DNA of 64,000 nt from assembly GCF_042453785.1 (NCBI RefSeq), contig NC_091661.1:30123501-30187500 (forward strand). The letters run 5' to 3'. The notes under the pieces were generated by a model. It made no database searches and was not told the DNA's origin. It was given only the letters and a program-made list of their open reading frames with translations. Below are positions 35,085 through 46,244 of this stretch, in pieces (the first letter of the stretch is position 1; every line of letters starts with the position of its first letter). A program made the position numbers and the translations under genes. Source of the stretch: Malus domestica (taxonomy: Eukaryota > Streptophyta > Magnoliopsida > Rosales > Rosaceae).

Positions 35085-35352
35085 AGGGGCTCAGAAGCAA
35101 AGTCAAAACTCTAGGAGGACTAGTTGCTTACACCGAAAGCGATCTTAGGGGCTCAGCAGCAAAAGTCAAAACTTTAGGAGGACTAGTTGCTTACGCCGAA
35201 AGCGATTTGATGATTCACCGTGGGGTTGCATATTGTGGAAGTTTGGTTTGTTGACTGTGGAGTCCGTCTTGGTGGAAGCGATTTGATGCTTCACCAATGG
35301 GGTTGCAGATTGTGGAGTTTGGTTTGTTGACTGTGGAGTCCGTCTTGGTGGA
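35085..35352. repeat. Two adjacent direct duplications
   Basis: First pair: GGGGCTCAG.AGCAAA.GTCAAAACT.TAGGAGGACTAGTTGCTTAC at about 35089 and 35149 (60-bp unit). Second pair: AGCGATTTGATG.TTCACC... GTGGAGTCCGTCTTGGTGGA at 35201-35276 and 35277-35352 (76-bp unit). Each pair is nearly identical, so both duplications look young. Confidence 0.9.
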
Positions 35353-37379
35353 AGAATTCTTAGCAAGATAGCGACATCGTCATGTGATATTATTATATGA
35401 TTGGATGATACGGTAAAGTTGTAGAGTGCAACTTACTTCGTTAAACAAGTTATAAGAACATCTTACTTAGGGCCATCATGCATTAAGCCAAAACACCGTC
35501 TTTTGGTGCCACCTGATGAGCCTTGGCCAAACAACCATGTGATGAGTGTTCAAAACAAAGAACTCTTCGGACAAGTCACTTAGTACTACGGTTTAGTAAT
35601 ATTTCTTTTAATTTGCAAGTGAGAAATCGTAAGTTCGATTCTCGCCAACGACGAATTTGAATCACATTATTGCTAGCCTATTACTAAACTAAACACATCC
35701 CCTCCCCATCCTATCGTTTGTTCAAAGAATAGAAGAAAAAAAGGAACTCTTCGAATGATGAAGTTGATAGATTCAAGTATCGTAATATCACGTGGCAGTG
35801 TGACACAATTTCTCTTATTTAGTGGGGGCCGCAGTTGGAAGATGCTAGTTGGCTGTTTCCTTTGGACGATAGTGGAAAGAGAATAATTTGTAGACATTTC
35901 GGGGCGAGTGGGGCCCACTGGGCTTGTGCTTGCGGTTGTTGGGGTTCTTTCCGTGGAAAAAAAGTTAAAAAATGCGTAGTGAGATGTTTAGGAAATTTCC
36001 TCTTCTAATTTTTATTTTCTTTATTCTTTTTCTTTTTACTAAATTATACATTTTATTGTGGAATTTGGAGTGGAAAACATGGAGAGATTTAGATGGATTT
36101 CACTGGCCAATGAAATCCTTCCATTTGTAAAGGGGTTGTGGAATTTAGTAACCAAAAACACATTTCCTCAGATTTTAATTAAATGAGAATCTAATTAGTT
36201 TTGTTTTCTAAGACAAAATATGATATTCATTATGTATTGCGTATGGTAACTTAAAAAAAAAAATCAACTGGTGATTTTACCGTTGTAGTTTGTCTTTTTG
36301 GAATTGAGAAGATTTACAGGCATTTTAACCTTCTCTTATCACTATTGTGTTATTAGTAATCGAATCATAATATGTAATATAAAATTTGTTCCTAACTATT
36401 AAGTCATTCCGTGATAGTTCAGTATCGTAATTTGTTTAGTATTACTTTGAATACTTATAAATTTCTCACCCTTCAACCGATGCATCAATTTTTATTCCAA
36501 TTTATAAAAGAAATAATAATATAAAAGGTCACTCATACATAACCCTTTTTGCAAGACAATTTCATGATACAATAACTAAAATGATGTGACAGAGTTTCTT
36601 ACATCTTAAATGATGTTGGGATTACATATAATACAAGGAAAGGGAATAGGTCTTAGTAGTTTAATTTTAATTCAAACATCTCGATTGTCCGTCAATTAAG
36701 TTAAAAAATTGCGATATTTGTGATATATGATTTTCCTAATTTTTTAACAAATATGCCATCAATTAATTCTTAAAACGGGATTAAGATTCCTAACTTGCTG
36801 ATGAGAGTAATCAAATAAGAGAAGAAGTATGAAAATCATTGTAGAAAATGACATTAGTCGACTCCATACACAAAAAGATTTGGACACATTTTAATGTGTG
36901 ATTCAGCAATAAGGAAGAATTGCTCGTTTTTACGTACCAGGAGCCAAATATTTTTTGGTCTAAAGTAAAAACAAACTTTATTTTTCCCAAGATAAAAAAT
37001 TAATATAAATTATGGGTGGTCCTGTACTCATTGGAGTATCATTTTTCTTTTTATAAAAAAATTAACATACTATAATCGCATGCGTTCAAATAAAAAAATA
37101 GTAAAAATATGAAAAAATTAAAAGACGAGAGAATCCCGATCCTTACTCAAAAATCTAAATTCACAAATATCCAAAAGTCAAAATTGCCTTTAATTCCGAA
37201 AGAAATTGGCCCCATTATTTGACTATTGACTTCGAGATTTGTGTTTCGATTTTGATTTTTCTTTATTCCCATTTTCTTTTGAAATTTCAAGAAATACAAG
37301 GGTATTTTGGGAAACAAAAGATAAGGCGGAGGGCAGTCTCGGCACAAGAACCACCATAAATACGTGGTGCGAGAGTGCT
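35353..37379. other. Intergenic sequence
   Basis: No gene is recognised. A SINE-like stretch is possible at 35583-35700 (TACGGTTTAGTAATATTTC ... GTAAGTTCGATTCTCGCC, with a B-box-like GTTCGATTC). The rest is AT-rich. Confidence 0.45.
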
Positions 37380-39308
37380 CTCCCATCTGTGTTCTCCCAT
37401 CCAAACAAGAAAGAAGAAGTAGGGCGAAGATTGATAAAAAAAAGAAAAGGGGAATTAATCGGCGGCGGCGAGGTGCAGCGACTGTTCTCCGAGGGACCGA
37501 TAATCGGCGGCCCATATATAACGATCAAGATCGGGACTGAAACTGGTCTTCTCTGATTGAAATCTAGAAGAAGAAGAAATCGGATTCGAAAACCGTTTTT
37601 TGAATCGCTTTCCTTCGGCGAGGTTATGAAGGATTTTGATGTTGTGAGGTGACGGAATCTCTTCGTTGTTGATCGATTGGATTCGTTTTGAGACCACCGC
37701 GGCGGCGGAGGCGGCGGCGGATTTGTTGAGAGTTTGAAGGAATCAGGTATTGAAAACCCTAAAAGCTTTTGATAATTTGCGTTTCGCCATTTTTTATGGT
37801 TAAATTTTATCTTTATCATCAATCAATCATCAATCATCATCATCAAGGACTGCGAAGCGAAACGATGAGGAGGCTTCTGATCGGCTCTGGATTTGTGAAA
37901 ATCGCCGATTTATTGGGCTCTGTAGTCACTGTCTTTGATAAGGAACTAGTCCGATTACTGATCCTGAAGGACTGCAGATTTTTCTTCAAGTTGTCCCGCT
38001 GGACTGGACTGGATGTCATGGAGCTTGGTCCTGATGGGCTCTTAGGATTGTATAACCATAGGTAGAGGCATAGGGCCGAGATCTCCGAGTCTTCTGATGT
38101 CGATTTCGATCGACTGTGGCTGCCAAATCTTGGTATTTGGATTGAAAGTTTTCGCCGTCAGCAGTAGAGGAATAAAGTAGTTGGGCTTTTCTCCGGGAGC
38201 CATGCTTTTGCTGTGGTTGATAAAATTGTTGATAGGGAATCTGAACAAAAGTATAGTTTTTAGTTTTATATGGCTGGATCTGTGATGGGTTATGGGTGAT
38301 CTGCTCTTTAGCAGAATCCCCTTGTCCTTAGAACTTCACCATTCCATTACTGATTCATCCTGTATGTGCCCATCGGTATCGATCGAAGAAACCTTCACAA
38401 GATCTGGAAGAATTTTGTTTCTACTATGCAAAAGTTTTGTGGGTCTGTCGTAAATCTTAGTTCTTTCGAGGCCCAGAGACTGCCTGCTCTTGTTGTTGGT
38501 GATAATGAGCAAGACAATTTGAATTTCTTGTTAGGAAAAAAACTTTTGTGCTGAATCTCTTTTTTGGGCACATTAAACTCAGTCTACTAGTTTGAATGAT
38601 TGATGTTAGAAGAAATATTTTTGTTGTCCTAGTACTTTATGGTTACAAAAAGAAGCCTGATTTCGAGTATTAGCGACTTGCTAATGTTCAATTCGACATT
38701 CTGAACCAAGGGAGTTTTTGCAGTCCTCCAAAACTAGTTAACACGATCTGCCTCAAGGTAATGGCCTCTGGAGGTTATGCTGGCAGTATAGTTATCATCT
38801 TTTGGGCTCAATAACATTGTTAAAGATTTTGAGACTTGATTTGTTTATCTGCTTTTGTTTCAATGATTATCGTTGTTTCTTGTTTATGGTCTAGTTTCTG
38901 TGCTGATCTTCATCTTTGCTGATTTTAGGTTCATTAGGCAGAAAACTCTTCAAAAACGTATTTCCTTTGGAGGGTTCTAAGAAAAATTCTTACAGAGTCC
39001 TCATCAGAAACCAAAGCATTGTAAGAATCTAGGATTTCTGATGGTTTTTACTTTATAGTTTCTACAATTTATTGAAACGTCTCAGTTTTTCATCCTGCAC
39101 CTTCTTACCATGTATGCCGAAGCTTTTTGGCACTTATAGACCGAGTAGTTATATTTATGTCCTTTTCTGGTTTGCAGACTCATTTCTGTGCTTGCACTGG
39201 GGGTGTACCACCTCTCTGGTGCAAAGTGGAAAGAAAGTAAGGACTGCACTGTGCAGAACTTGTGGTGGCAGACAAACAGTTGATGGGAGTACATCTCTCT
39301 GTCAAAGC
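37380..39308 (+). promoter_or_regulatory. Probable 5' leader exons and introns of the following gene
   Basis: A GC-richer, GGC-repeat-rich stretch (37456-37725) ends with a donor-like ATCAG|GTATTG at 37746/37747. An acceptor TTTGCAG|ACTC at 39177/39178 begins the exon that contains the likely start codon. Sequence between them has coding-poor short frames (for example 37769-38065). The leader therefore seems to be spliced and may hold upstream reading frames. Exact exons need transcript data. Confidence 0.45.
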
Positions 39309-42300
39309 ATGATGAATACAGTGCGTGTAGAACTTACAAAATCTATTAGTCCTGACTTGAACTGGAAGGTTTCAAAGGGTTATCGGAGTTCTTCAAGGCG
39401 GTCAAGGAAACCTGTTGACAAAAACCAAAAATTGGGTGCAGAGCTAGCTGAGAAAAGTGCTAGAAGTGCATCAGAAGCAACAGTTTCTGAATCAGACAAG
39501 GTTAATACTTAGTGATTTTTCCTTTGTTGTTTGTATGTACCATTCTTTCTAATAAGAGTGCATATCTGATTAATACTTCATGATTTTTCCTTTGTTGTTT
39601 GTTTGTACCAATTTTTCTAATAAGAGTGCTTATCTGATTAGGCTTTTCATGTTGCTGATATAATTGTCTGTTTTGCAGGGTGTGGCTGTATGTGGGAGAC
39701 GATTGGGTGACAAAATTGAGCATGTACCGATTAAGAAACGGAGACTTATGGTCCGGTCTCCATCACCCCCTCCACACCTTGAAGACAACAAACCACTATT
39801 GGATGGCCGTCATTCTTCAGGTCATAAGTCTTGTGCAAAATCAGTTGGCAAAAAGCATCCCACAAGGAGTGATACGTCTACCCTGACTAGGGTCAGCCAT
39901 AATATAGCCGGTAGCGGTGTTATTGAGAATTTGAATGAGGTGACAAATCAAAAGCCTGGTGACGTGGATGACTTCTCCGGTATTGAGATATTGGCAGCTG
40001 CTGCCTGCAACAACAGCATAAATGATGATATCAATCATGCTGTGAAGAATCAAGTGGGTGAAGATTCATCTCGGGATGCAAAAGATGCATCAACGTCTGC
40101 AAGGCCCTTGGAGCAAACCACCAATGCGTCAACTTCTTCAACAGTCATGAGAACTGCTTCAGAATTTTCAGAAGCAAGAGATGCATCAGTCTCTGCAATC
40201 TTGGAAGAAAGTAGTGCGTCATTGGAAACAGTACATTCATCCCCTAAAGATGTACGACGAGAAGATAAGGTAGGGAGCTCCTCTTTTGAGGCTGATGGGA
40301 TTAATACCACCAAAGCACAGGACGAAGCAGAAGCAAGATCCAGCTCCTCAAAAGATGTTAGGTTCCACTGGGACCTAAATGTTGGTATAGATGCTTGGGA
40401 GGAACCTTGTGATATGGCGATTGCTGATCCTCAAACAACTGCTGCAGATGATATCTCCATGGATAATAAGCAGGGTGGTGCAAATTTCCAGGCTTCAGAA
40501 GCTAATGAGATACCAAAGGAGGAAGATGCAAAGAATGACATTGCAAGCACAGTGAAGAAGCCCATGTCTGACAATGAGGAAGAGGGATTGAAAGCGTGCC
40601 CTGAATTTGAGTTGCGTTATGGTAAATTTGTTTCTACTGATAATGCTTTGGGATCTTCAAAAGATTCTGGTAGCAGTGCAAAAGCTTCCTCTCAGGATGC
40701 CAGTGTGGATGCATGCATTGATCCTTCTCTTTGCCCTGAGTTTGAGTTGAGTTATGGTAAATGTGTTTCTACTGATAATGCTTTGGGATCTTCAAAAGAT
40801 TCTGGTAGCAGTGCAAAAGCTTCCTCTGAGGATGCCAGTGTGGATGCATGCATTGATCGTTCTCCTTGTGGCATCGCAGTCACATGCCCTGTGTCTGAGG
40901 AGACCGACAAAACACCGATTTCCAGCTTTCCTGTTAAGCATATGACAGGAGATACTGCTTCTGGTGAACTACTGGGTGAAACTGTCTGTTCAGAGAGTGT
41001 TAAGGTTGAAAACCCTGCTTTAGCTTGTGTGCCAGAGGGGGCACCTTGTGAGATTGAAGGCACTGTTCTAGATGAAGATGGGAAGTGCTCTGGTGCAACA
41101 TCTAGCGTCCATGATGATCCAGAATCTCCGGAAGAGACGAAGGGTGTGGAAAGCTGTCAGTCACTCTCTCCCGTTCTCCTTGATGTCAAGCCTGTAGCTA
41201 AAGCAGAAGATGTGGCTATTCACCATTCCAAACTTGATGTCAAGCCTGTAGCTAAAACAGAGGATGTGGCTGTTCACCATTCCAAGCTGGATGTTCAGCC
41301 TGTAGCTAAAACAGAGGATGTGGCTATTCACCATTCCAAACATGATTCTAATGATAAATCTGCATCTGGTGCAGCTGTTGGAGAAGGCCGATCTCTGGTG
41401 ACTGTAATTGCAAAGCAGCCAGTAGAAGCAGCCTCTGACACTCATACTGTTGATTCTCTGCCAAATGATGGTTCTGCGGAAGTAGTGCATAAACCTTCAG
41501 GGAATCCCATGATGAATCCAGCAGCTACTGCTGGGTCTTCTCTTGAGCAATGCCACTATGGTGAAGGTACCTCACGTAGCTCGGGTAGAGCCACTGAAGA
41601 TCCTTCCAGTGATGATTATGACTTGAATACTCGTCAAGATGATAATGATCACATGGTTGGCGAGGGAAACACTAAGGAACCTGAAGCTGGTTACGACTCT
41701 CAGTATGAAGATGGGGAGCTGAGGGAGTCAGATGTACCATATTGGGAGGAGAATGAAATTGATGACTTAGAAGTTGAATGTGTTGACTATGGTTCTGATA
41801 CATGTGACAGTGAAGCTGCTGATGACTCTGTATCAGGGAAAGTTGGAATGGAACTTGAATGCAGAGAAACTGAATTATTTGGGGAGTCGAGGAAAATTAA
41901 CAGTAACATGAAGCTTGTGAGAGGATTGAGTCCAGGATCTGATAATACGTGTGAGAAAAATGAACATGCTTTGAGACAATGTTCCGTTGGCTCGAAGACG
42001 AAAACTTCTGGATCTGATCAATTACCTGGTGATTCTGAAGCTTCTTCAAACAGAACTGCAGAAGCAATTGAGGGGTGCACTGTAAGGAGACATGCTGTTA
42101 ATAGCTTCGATTGTCATGATGCCAAACATTCTCCTGCCAACGTGGTTGGATCAATGGCATCTGACTCCTCAAATAAGATGGGTACTGAATGTGCAAGAAG
42201 GAGGAGGTAAACTCTATTGATTCTTTTATTCTCTTGAATGCAACTTTGGTTTTTCTATTTTGGTTACTAATTATTCGTTTGCGTCAGGTTGGGCAACTTT

Positions 42301-43512
42301 GATTCTATTCGCTCTGAGGAAGCTGGTTCCGATCAGTCCATGGGAAGGGAAAAATCTGATTCACGTATGCAGGGTAAAAGTTTCGGAGGTGTGGTTAATT
42401 CTTCGGGGAGTTATTGGGATTCCAAGCGCCGCGAATCACCCACTTATCGTGGTTCCTTTGGTTCTGGACGCTCTAGACCAAGAATTGTTGTTGAGAACCA
42501 TGGTTATGAGATGGAATCAGACGTCACATTTTCAGACGCAGCAGGAGTTCACAACCGTGTTCGCAGGCAAGCTATTACTTTTTCATCAAATCGTTCGTAT
42601 CATCCCGCGTTTAGAAGATCATCGCCATCTGAAAGGAATGATGCACACAACATACATAGGGGAATGATACCTATGAGAGATACAAGTCCTGATAGACGGA
42701 GGTTTAGACGATATCCGCAAGGGGTTAACAGAGGCATCAGGGAGGAGTACCACAGGCCCATACCCGATGATCCCAACGAATGCTCTTATAATGTGCCACG
42801 ACGAATGCCCAGGAGAGAACAAAGCACTTCACCCCCTGGCAGAGGACCTATATATTATAGTAGACCCTACCAGAAGCCCCAGTCTCGATGCAGAAGTCGC
42901 TCTCCTCTTGGATGGGGTTTACCGAGAGAACGGAATGATATTTCAAGACATCGTGGTAGCAGGTCTCCTGATTATAGGTTTGATTCTAATATGGAGCTGA
43001 GGGTGCCTTTCCAAAGGCAAAATTTCGGAGGCAAGTATGATGTAGGGTTCGTGTCCCCACCAAAGCGTCGGTTTTCCCCACAACAGAATTCCAGATGGTT
43101 TGATGATTCACATAGAGGTGTAGATCACAATTTCAGGGGCGGGAGATTTGCCGGAAGACGGTTCCAGCCAGGACAGAGGTTTGACTCAGAGCGTTCATCT
43201 CGGAGATTGAATCAAGATGGTTACTCTGAACCCGTGATGCGTCCTGCAAGATACTCTGAGTTGCCCAGTGGTGGAAGGGAGTGTAGATACGAAGGTAGTG
43301 ATGATGATAGAAGGAAACCTGATGGAAGATATGAGATTGTTCATCGCGTGAGGCGTTTTGATTCAGATGGTGGTGTGCGTCAGTACCGTTATGATGAAGA
43401 TCGTTTTGCATCTCACAACACGCAGAACTACGATGAATCTGACCATAGGGCGGCCGAGAGGCGGCCTCGAGAAGCTTACGTAGGAGAAGTAGCGAAGAGG
43501 AGAGTAAATTAA
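39309..43512 (+). CDS. Large uncharacterised nuclear-type protein (dentin-sialophosphoprotein-like), three coding exons
   Basis: Exons 39309-39500, 39679-42206 and 42288-43512 join in frame through GT-AG introns to 1314 residues. The start is the ATGATG at 39309; the frame is open back to the acceptor at 39178. Near residue 80 is a basic PIKKRRL motif (possible nuclear signal). A WDLN motif (EAR-like, FHWDLNVGIDAWEEP) lies near 290. Residues about 370-460 are a 2x45-residue duplication, and about 565-618 are three 18-residue repeats (LDVKPVAKAEDVAIHHSK). The acidic segment SQYEDGELRESDVPYWEENE is near 735. The last 400 residues are rich in Arg, Ser and Asp (RRESP, RSRSPLGW, SPDRRRFRRY), like RNA-processing proteins. 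No enzyme domain is visible. Its position beside the synthetase remnant and DUF819 suggests the ortholog of the Arabidopsis gene annotated as dentin sialophosphoprotein-like (from memory). Function unknown. Confidence 0.82.
40597..40866 (+). repeat. Two in-frame 135-bp units inside the coding exon
   Basis: 40597-40731 and 40732-40866 are nearly identical and keep the reading frame (45 residues each, beginning CPEFELRYGK and CPEFELSYGK). Confidence 0.95.
41179..41340 (+). repeat. Three in-frame 54-bp units inside the coding exon
   Basis: Units at 41179, 41233 and 41287 each encode LDV(K/Q)PVAK(A/T)EDVA(I/V)HHSK. Few substitutions separate them. Confidence 0.95.
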
Positions 43513-44330
43513 GGTTCCAGTGCTGACTCTGTATTAGAACTCCGGCTTCTGGTGGAGAAGCCGGAGGTCAACTCATTTAAACTGAAACATACGTTATTCG
43601 CAAGGAGAAATCTTCCATCACCCCTGCCGGTATTTCATCAAATCGATGTGTTACTCTCTGGCGGATAGAGTTCTTCCGATTTTTTTTTCCGGTGATAGTT
43701 AAGTCGAAATATTCGTGCTCTTCCCAGGCGGCGGCCGGCGCTGCTTGTGGAAGCTACTCTTACCGTTCTGATTGCGCTTAGGCAAAATTCTTTTTAGGTT
43801 AGGGCCTAATGTTGCTTTCCTTCATCTTGAATTTATTTTCCTTTCTTTTTGTTTTAGGCATTTTTAAATGATTAGTGAAGAATCTCAAGCTTTTTTGTTT
43901 TTAAAGGCTTCTCTCGTTTCCTTGTTATTGCTGTTTGCTTTTTTCTCTCTACTTTCTCTTCAATAATAATTTTCCTTTGCTTTTCTCGAACCAATTAATT
44001 TTCGTATACATGCATTAATATTACTGTGACGGTATTTCAAATTAGTGTCACTTATATTGCTGTGACGGTATCTCAAATTAATGTTTGGACGCAATGACAT
44101 ACATACGCGGGTAGGTCAGGTCCTCAATCATCCATGACAACATTTTCCTTTTCTTGTATTTGAGGTTTACCAAGTGAAGCTCTTGGAATGGTAATGTAGG
44201 TTGTAGGCCAAGCCAGATGACAAATTGCAGCCCACTTTTTGCCTCGTATTTCTTGGGCCACTGACAAGAACCCCAATACTTGAACCTTCACTCTCAAATC
44301 GTATCCCAACAAAAATAATCAAATGTTAAA
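43513..44330. other. 3' UTR and spacer
   Basis: Follows the TAA at 43512. A T-rich sequence with possible poly(A) signals (AATAATAAT near 43963) is followed by spacer. A short direct repeat TATTACTGTGACGGTAT.TCAAATTA occurs at about 44019 and 44051. Confidence 0.5.
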
Positions 44331-44334
44331 GCCC

Positions 44335-45860
44335 TAATCTTTCTCCGGTGAGGAAGGCTTTCGAGTTCTTGCTCAGCAACGGAAAACCGCCCACTTGGAG
44401 AAGCAGTCGTCGCAGTTGGTGTGTCCAGGACTTGAATCTGCCCCATCTCCTTGCGGCTATGTTCTTGTTCCACAAGAAAACTACCGTTGCAGATGCTATA
44501 GAAAGGCATAAAAATAACATGTTCAAGGCAGATCTAGCTGAGTCGGAAAATATCACGTTTGGAGTTGTGGTCAATTGGGTTGATGCAATATCTAGTGAGG
44601 ATTCCCATGAGCACAAGAAAGATAACGAAAGACGATGATATGATCATTCGGAGCCAGAACCAGCTGTTTTGTCCTAGAACTGCAGAAACCAAATTGTGTG
44701 GAGGGGTTTGTAGGATTCTGAGATGGGTTCTCTCTCATCACATAAGCTTTCAATTTGCAACTGCAAGCAAGAAATGTCTAGGTTTGTGCCCGAAACGGGG
44801 AGGATGAGGTCCAACATGGTGAGGTCTAGTGTTTTCCTGAAAACCGATATTAGGAGAATTTTTGGAGCCTCGCTGCCTCAGCTATTGGCTTCGAAGAGGA
44901 GCTCTCGGATGACGGAGATTAATGGAGTAATGCCGCTTCCTCCGCTCACCATCACTATCATGTCGTGCCTGCACTGGCATGTCATTTTCACCATGTCAGT
45001 CAAATTAGCACACACATTTGGCATACTAAATATTGGGGAAATGGTTTACAATGTGAGCACCTTAGCATGTTGCTTGAGGCGGGTCCCTACGGTCCTTCGA
45101 CTGAGACCTCTAGGCGGGTGGCGGGCACAGAGGATGACAATTCCTGATACAATTACAAACACCATGCTTGTTGGAGAATAATTGAGTTCTATGGGAAAGC
45201 TCGATGTAGTATTTATTTAGAGCTCATTTGGGGCGTAGGATTGATCATCTTTGTTTTCTCACCTGGACTCTTGGAGAAGTTCAACTCAACAGCCTCACAC
45301 GGAAGAACACGGGCTGAAACCACGCGAATTCTACGCTGACATTCCAAGAAACGCAAGAACCTATCAATCAGGAAGAGGTAAAAGCCCGGCAGCATTATGC
45401 AAGCGTAGGAGAAACCCACGCGAAACACGAAGAAGACAAGGAAGACAATGTAGAGATGATGAGTGTATAAGAAGAGCTCAAAGATCTTGCGAAACACCTT
45501 CCTTGTTCCATTCAACATCTACACCAGCACGAAAAAATTGCTTCATAGTGAGAATGGCTCATTTCTAAATAGTGTTTTGAAGCTTCGGAAATTTAATTAC
45601 CTCTGAAATTTGGTTTGTGCTCCCCCAATAGAAACATAAACCGTGTGCCGAAAAGAGCATCATGGCAAGATGCCCTAGACAGATATGGTACTTGAAGCTT
45701 GCCTCTGATGCAAGGCCAATGATCCGCCCGCACAATGGAAGATCCTCTGCTCACAGGGAAAAAGAGAGGCTAGACAAATGCTCCCAACTATCCCTAGTGT
45801 TAATGCAACACTTCCCAACTTTGATTCCCACCGGCCAAAAAACAGTACATAAATAACAGT
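44335..45860 (-). pseudogene. Ferric-chelate reductase (FRO) pseudogene
   Basis: The minus strand carries the later part of a FRO gene in pieces. The exon-4-like part (about 45850-45605) has VSRGSSIV and a shifted KYHIWLGHLAMML region. The exon-5-like part (45545-45213) reads FELFLYTHHLYIVF ... LPGFYLFLIDRFLRFLE ... RVLPCEAVELNFSKSPG. The exon-6-like part (about 45190-44340) reads MVSGGSGITPLISVIRELLF, a stop, then ISSSFVIFLVLMGILTR and VVFLWNKN. Frameshifts and stops break every part, the N-terminal exons and the final CGP-containing exon are not seen, and the flavin-binding HPFTVTS stretch is missing. It lies head-to-tail downstream of the intact FRO gene, so it is a decayed tandem duplicate. 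Confidence 0.9.
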
Positions 45861-46244
45861 TACAAGGTTTGAGGGGTTCTCTGATATGTGAGTGAGTAGC
45901 TAGGTAGGTGCATGTAAATATATGAATATTCCTTTATTATAAACCTCATTGTTTTTCTGCAAATGATCAAGTGCCATGGCTGATGGCTACATAGTAATTA
46001 ACATTAATTGTACAATTAGAGCATATGTAGATTCCATATTATGATAAATCTAGTACTAATTTATTTCCAACCACCCAAAACAAATACAAATCCATGAACA
46101 TTTTATATACATTTACACATCTTTAAAGACGACATGAGAGGTGCTGAAAGCAAATCTTTCAGCAAATCTCTTGAACGACAATTATTTGAGCGTTATAATT
46201 AATACAAGCTGAATTATATCACACAACGGTAGTTCAGGCATGCA
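45861..46244. other. Spacer between the two FRO genes
   Basis: AT-rich. It contains the 3' end of the intact gene's transcript. No other feature is seen. Confidence 0.5.

Noticed and set aside
37223-37822. 199-codon minus-strand frame (and overlapping 122-codon frame)
   Set aside because: It lies opposite the GGC-rich leader of the DSPP-like gene. Its poly-Pro and Ser-rich composition follows from the repeat, and no domain or splice context supports a gene.
42260-42667. Alternative 135-codon frame across the last intron of the DSPP-like gene
   Set aside because: The splice join 42206/42288 keeps the long Arg-rich frame; this frame is an offset shadow.
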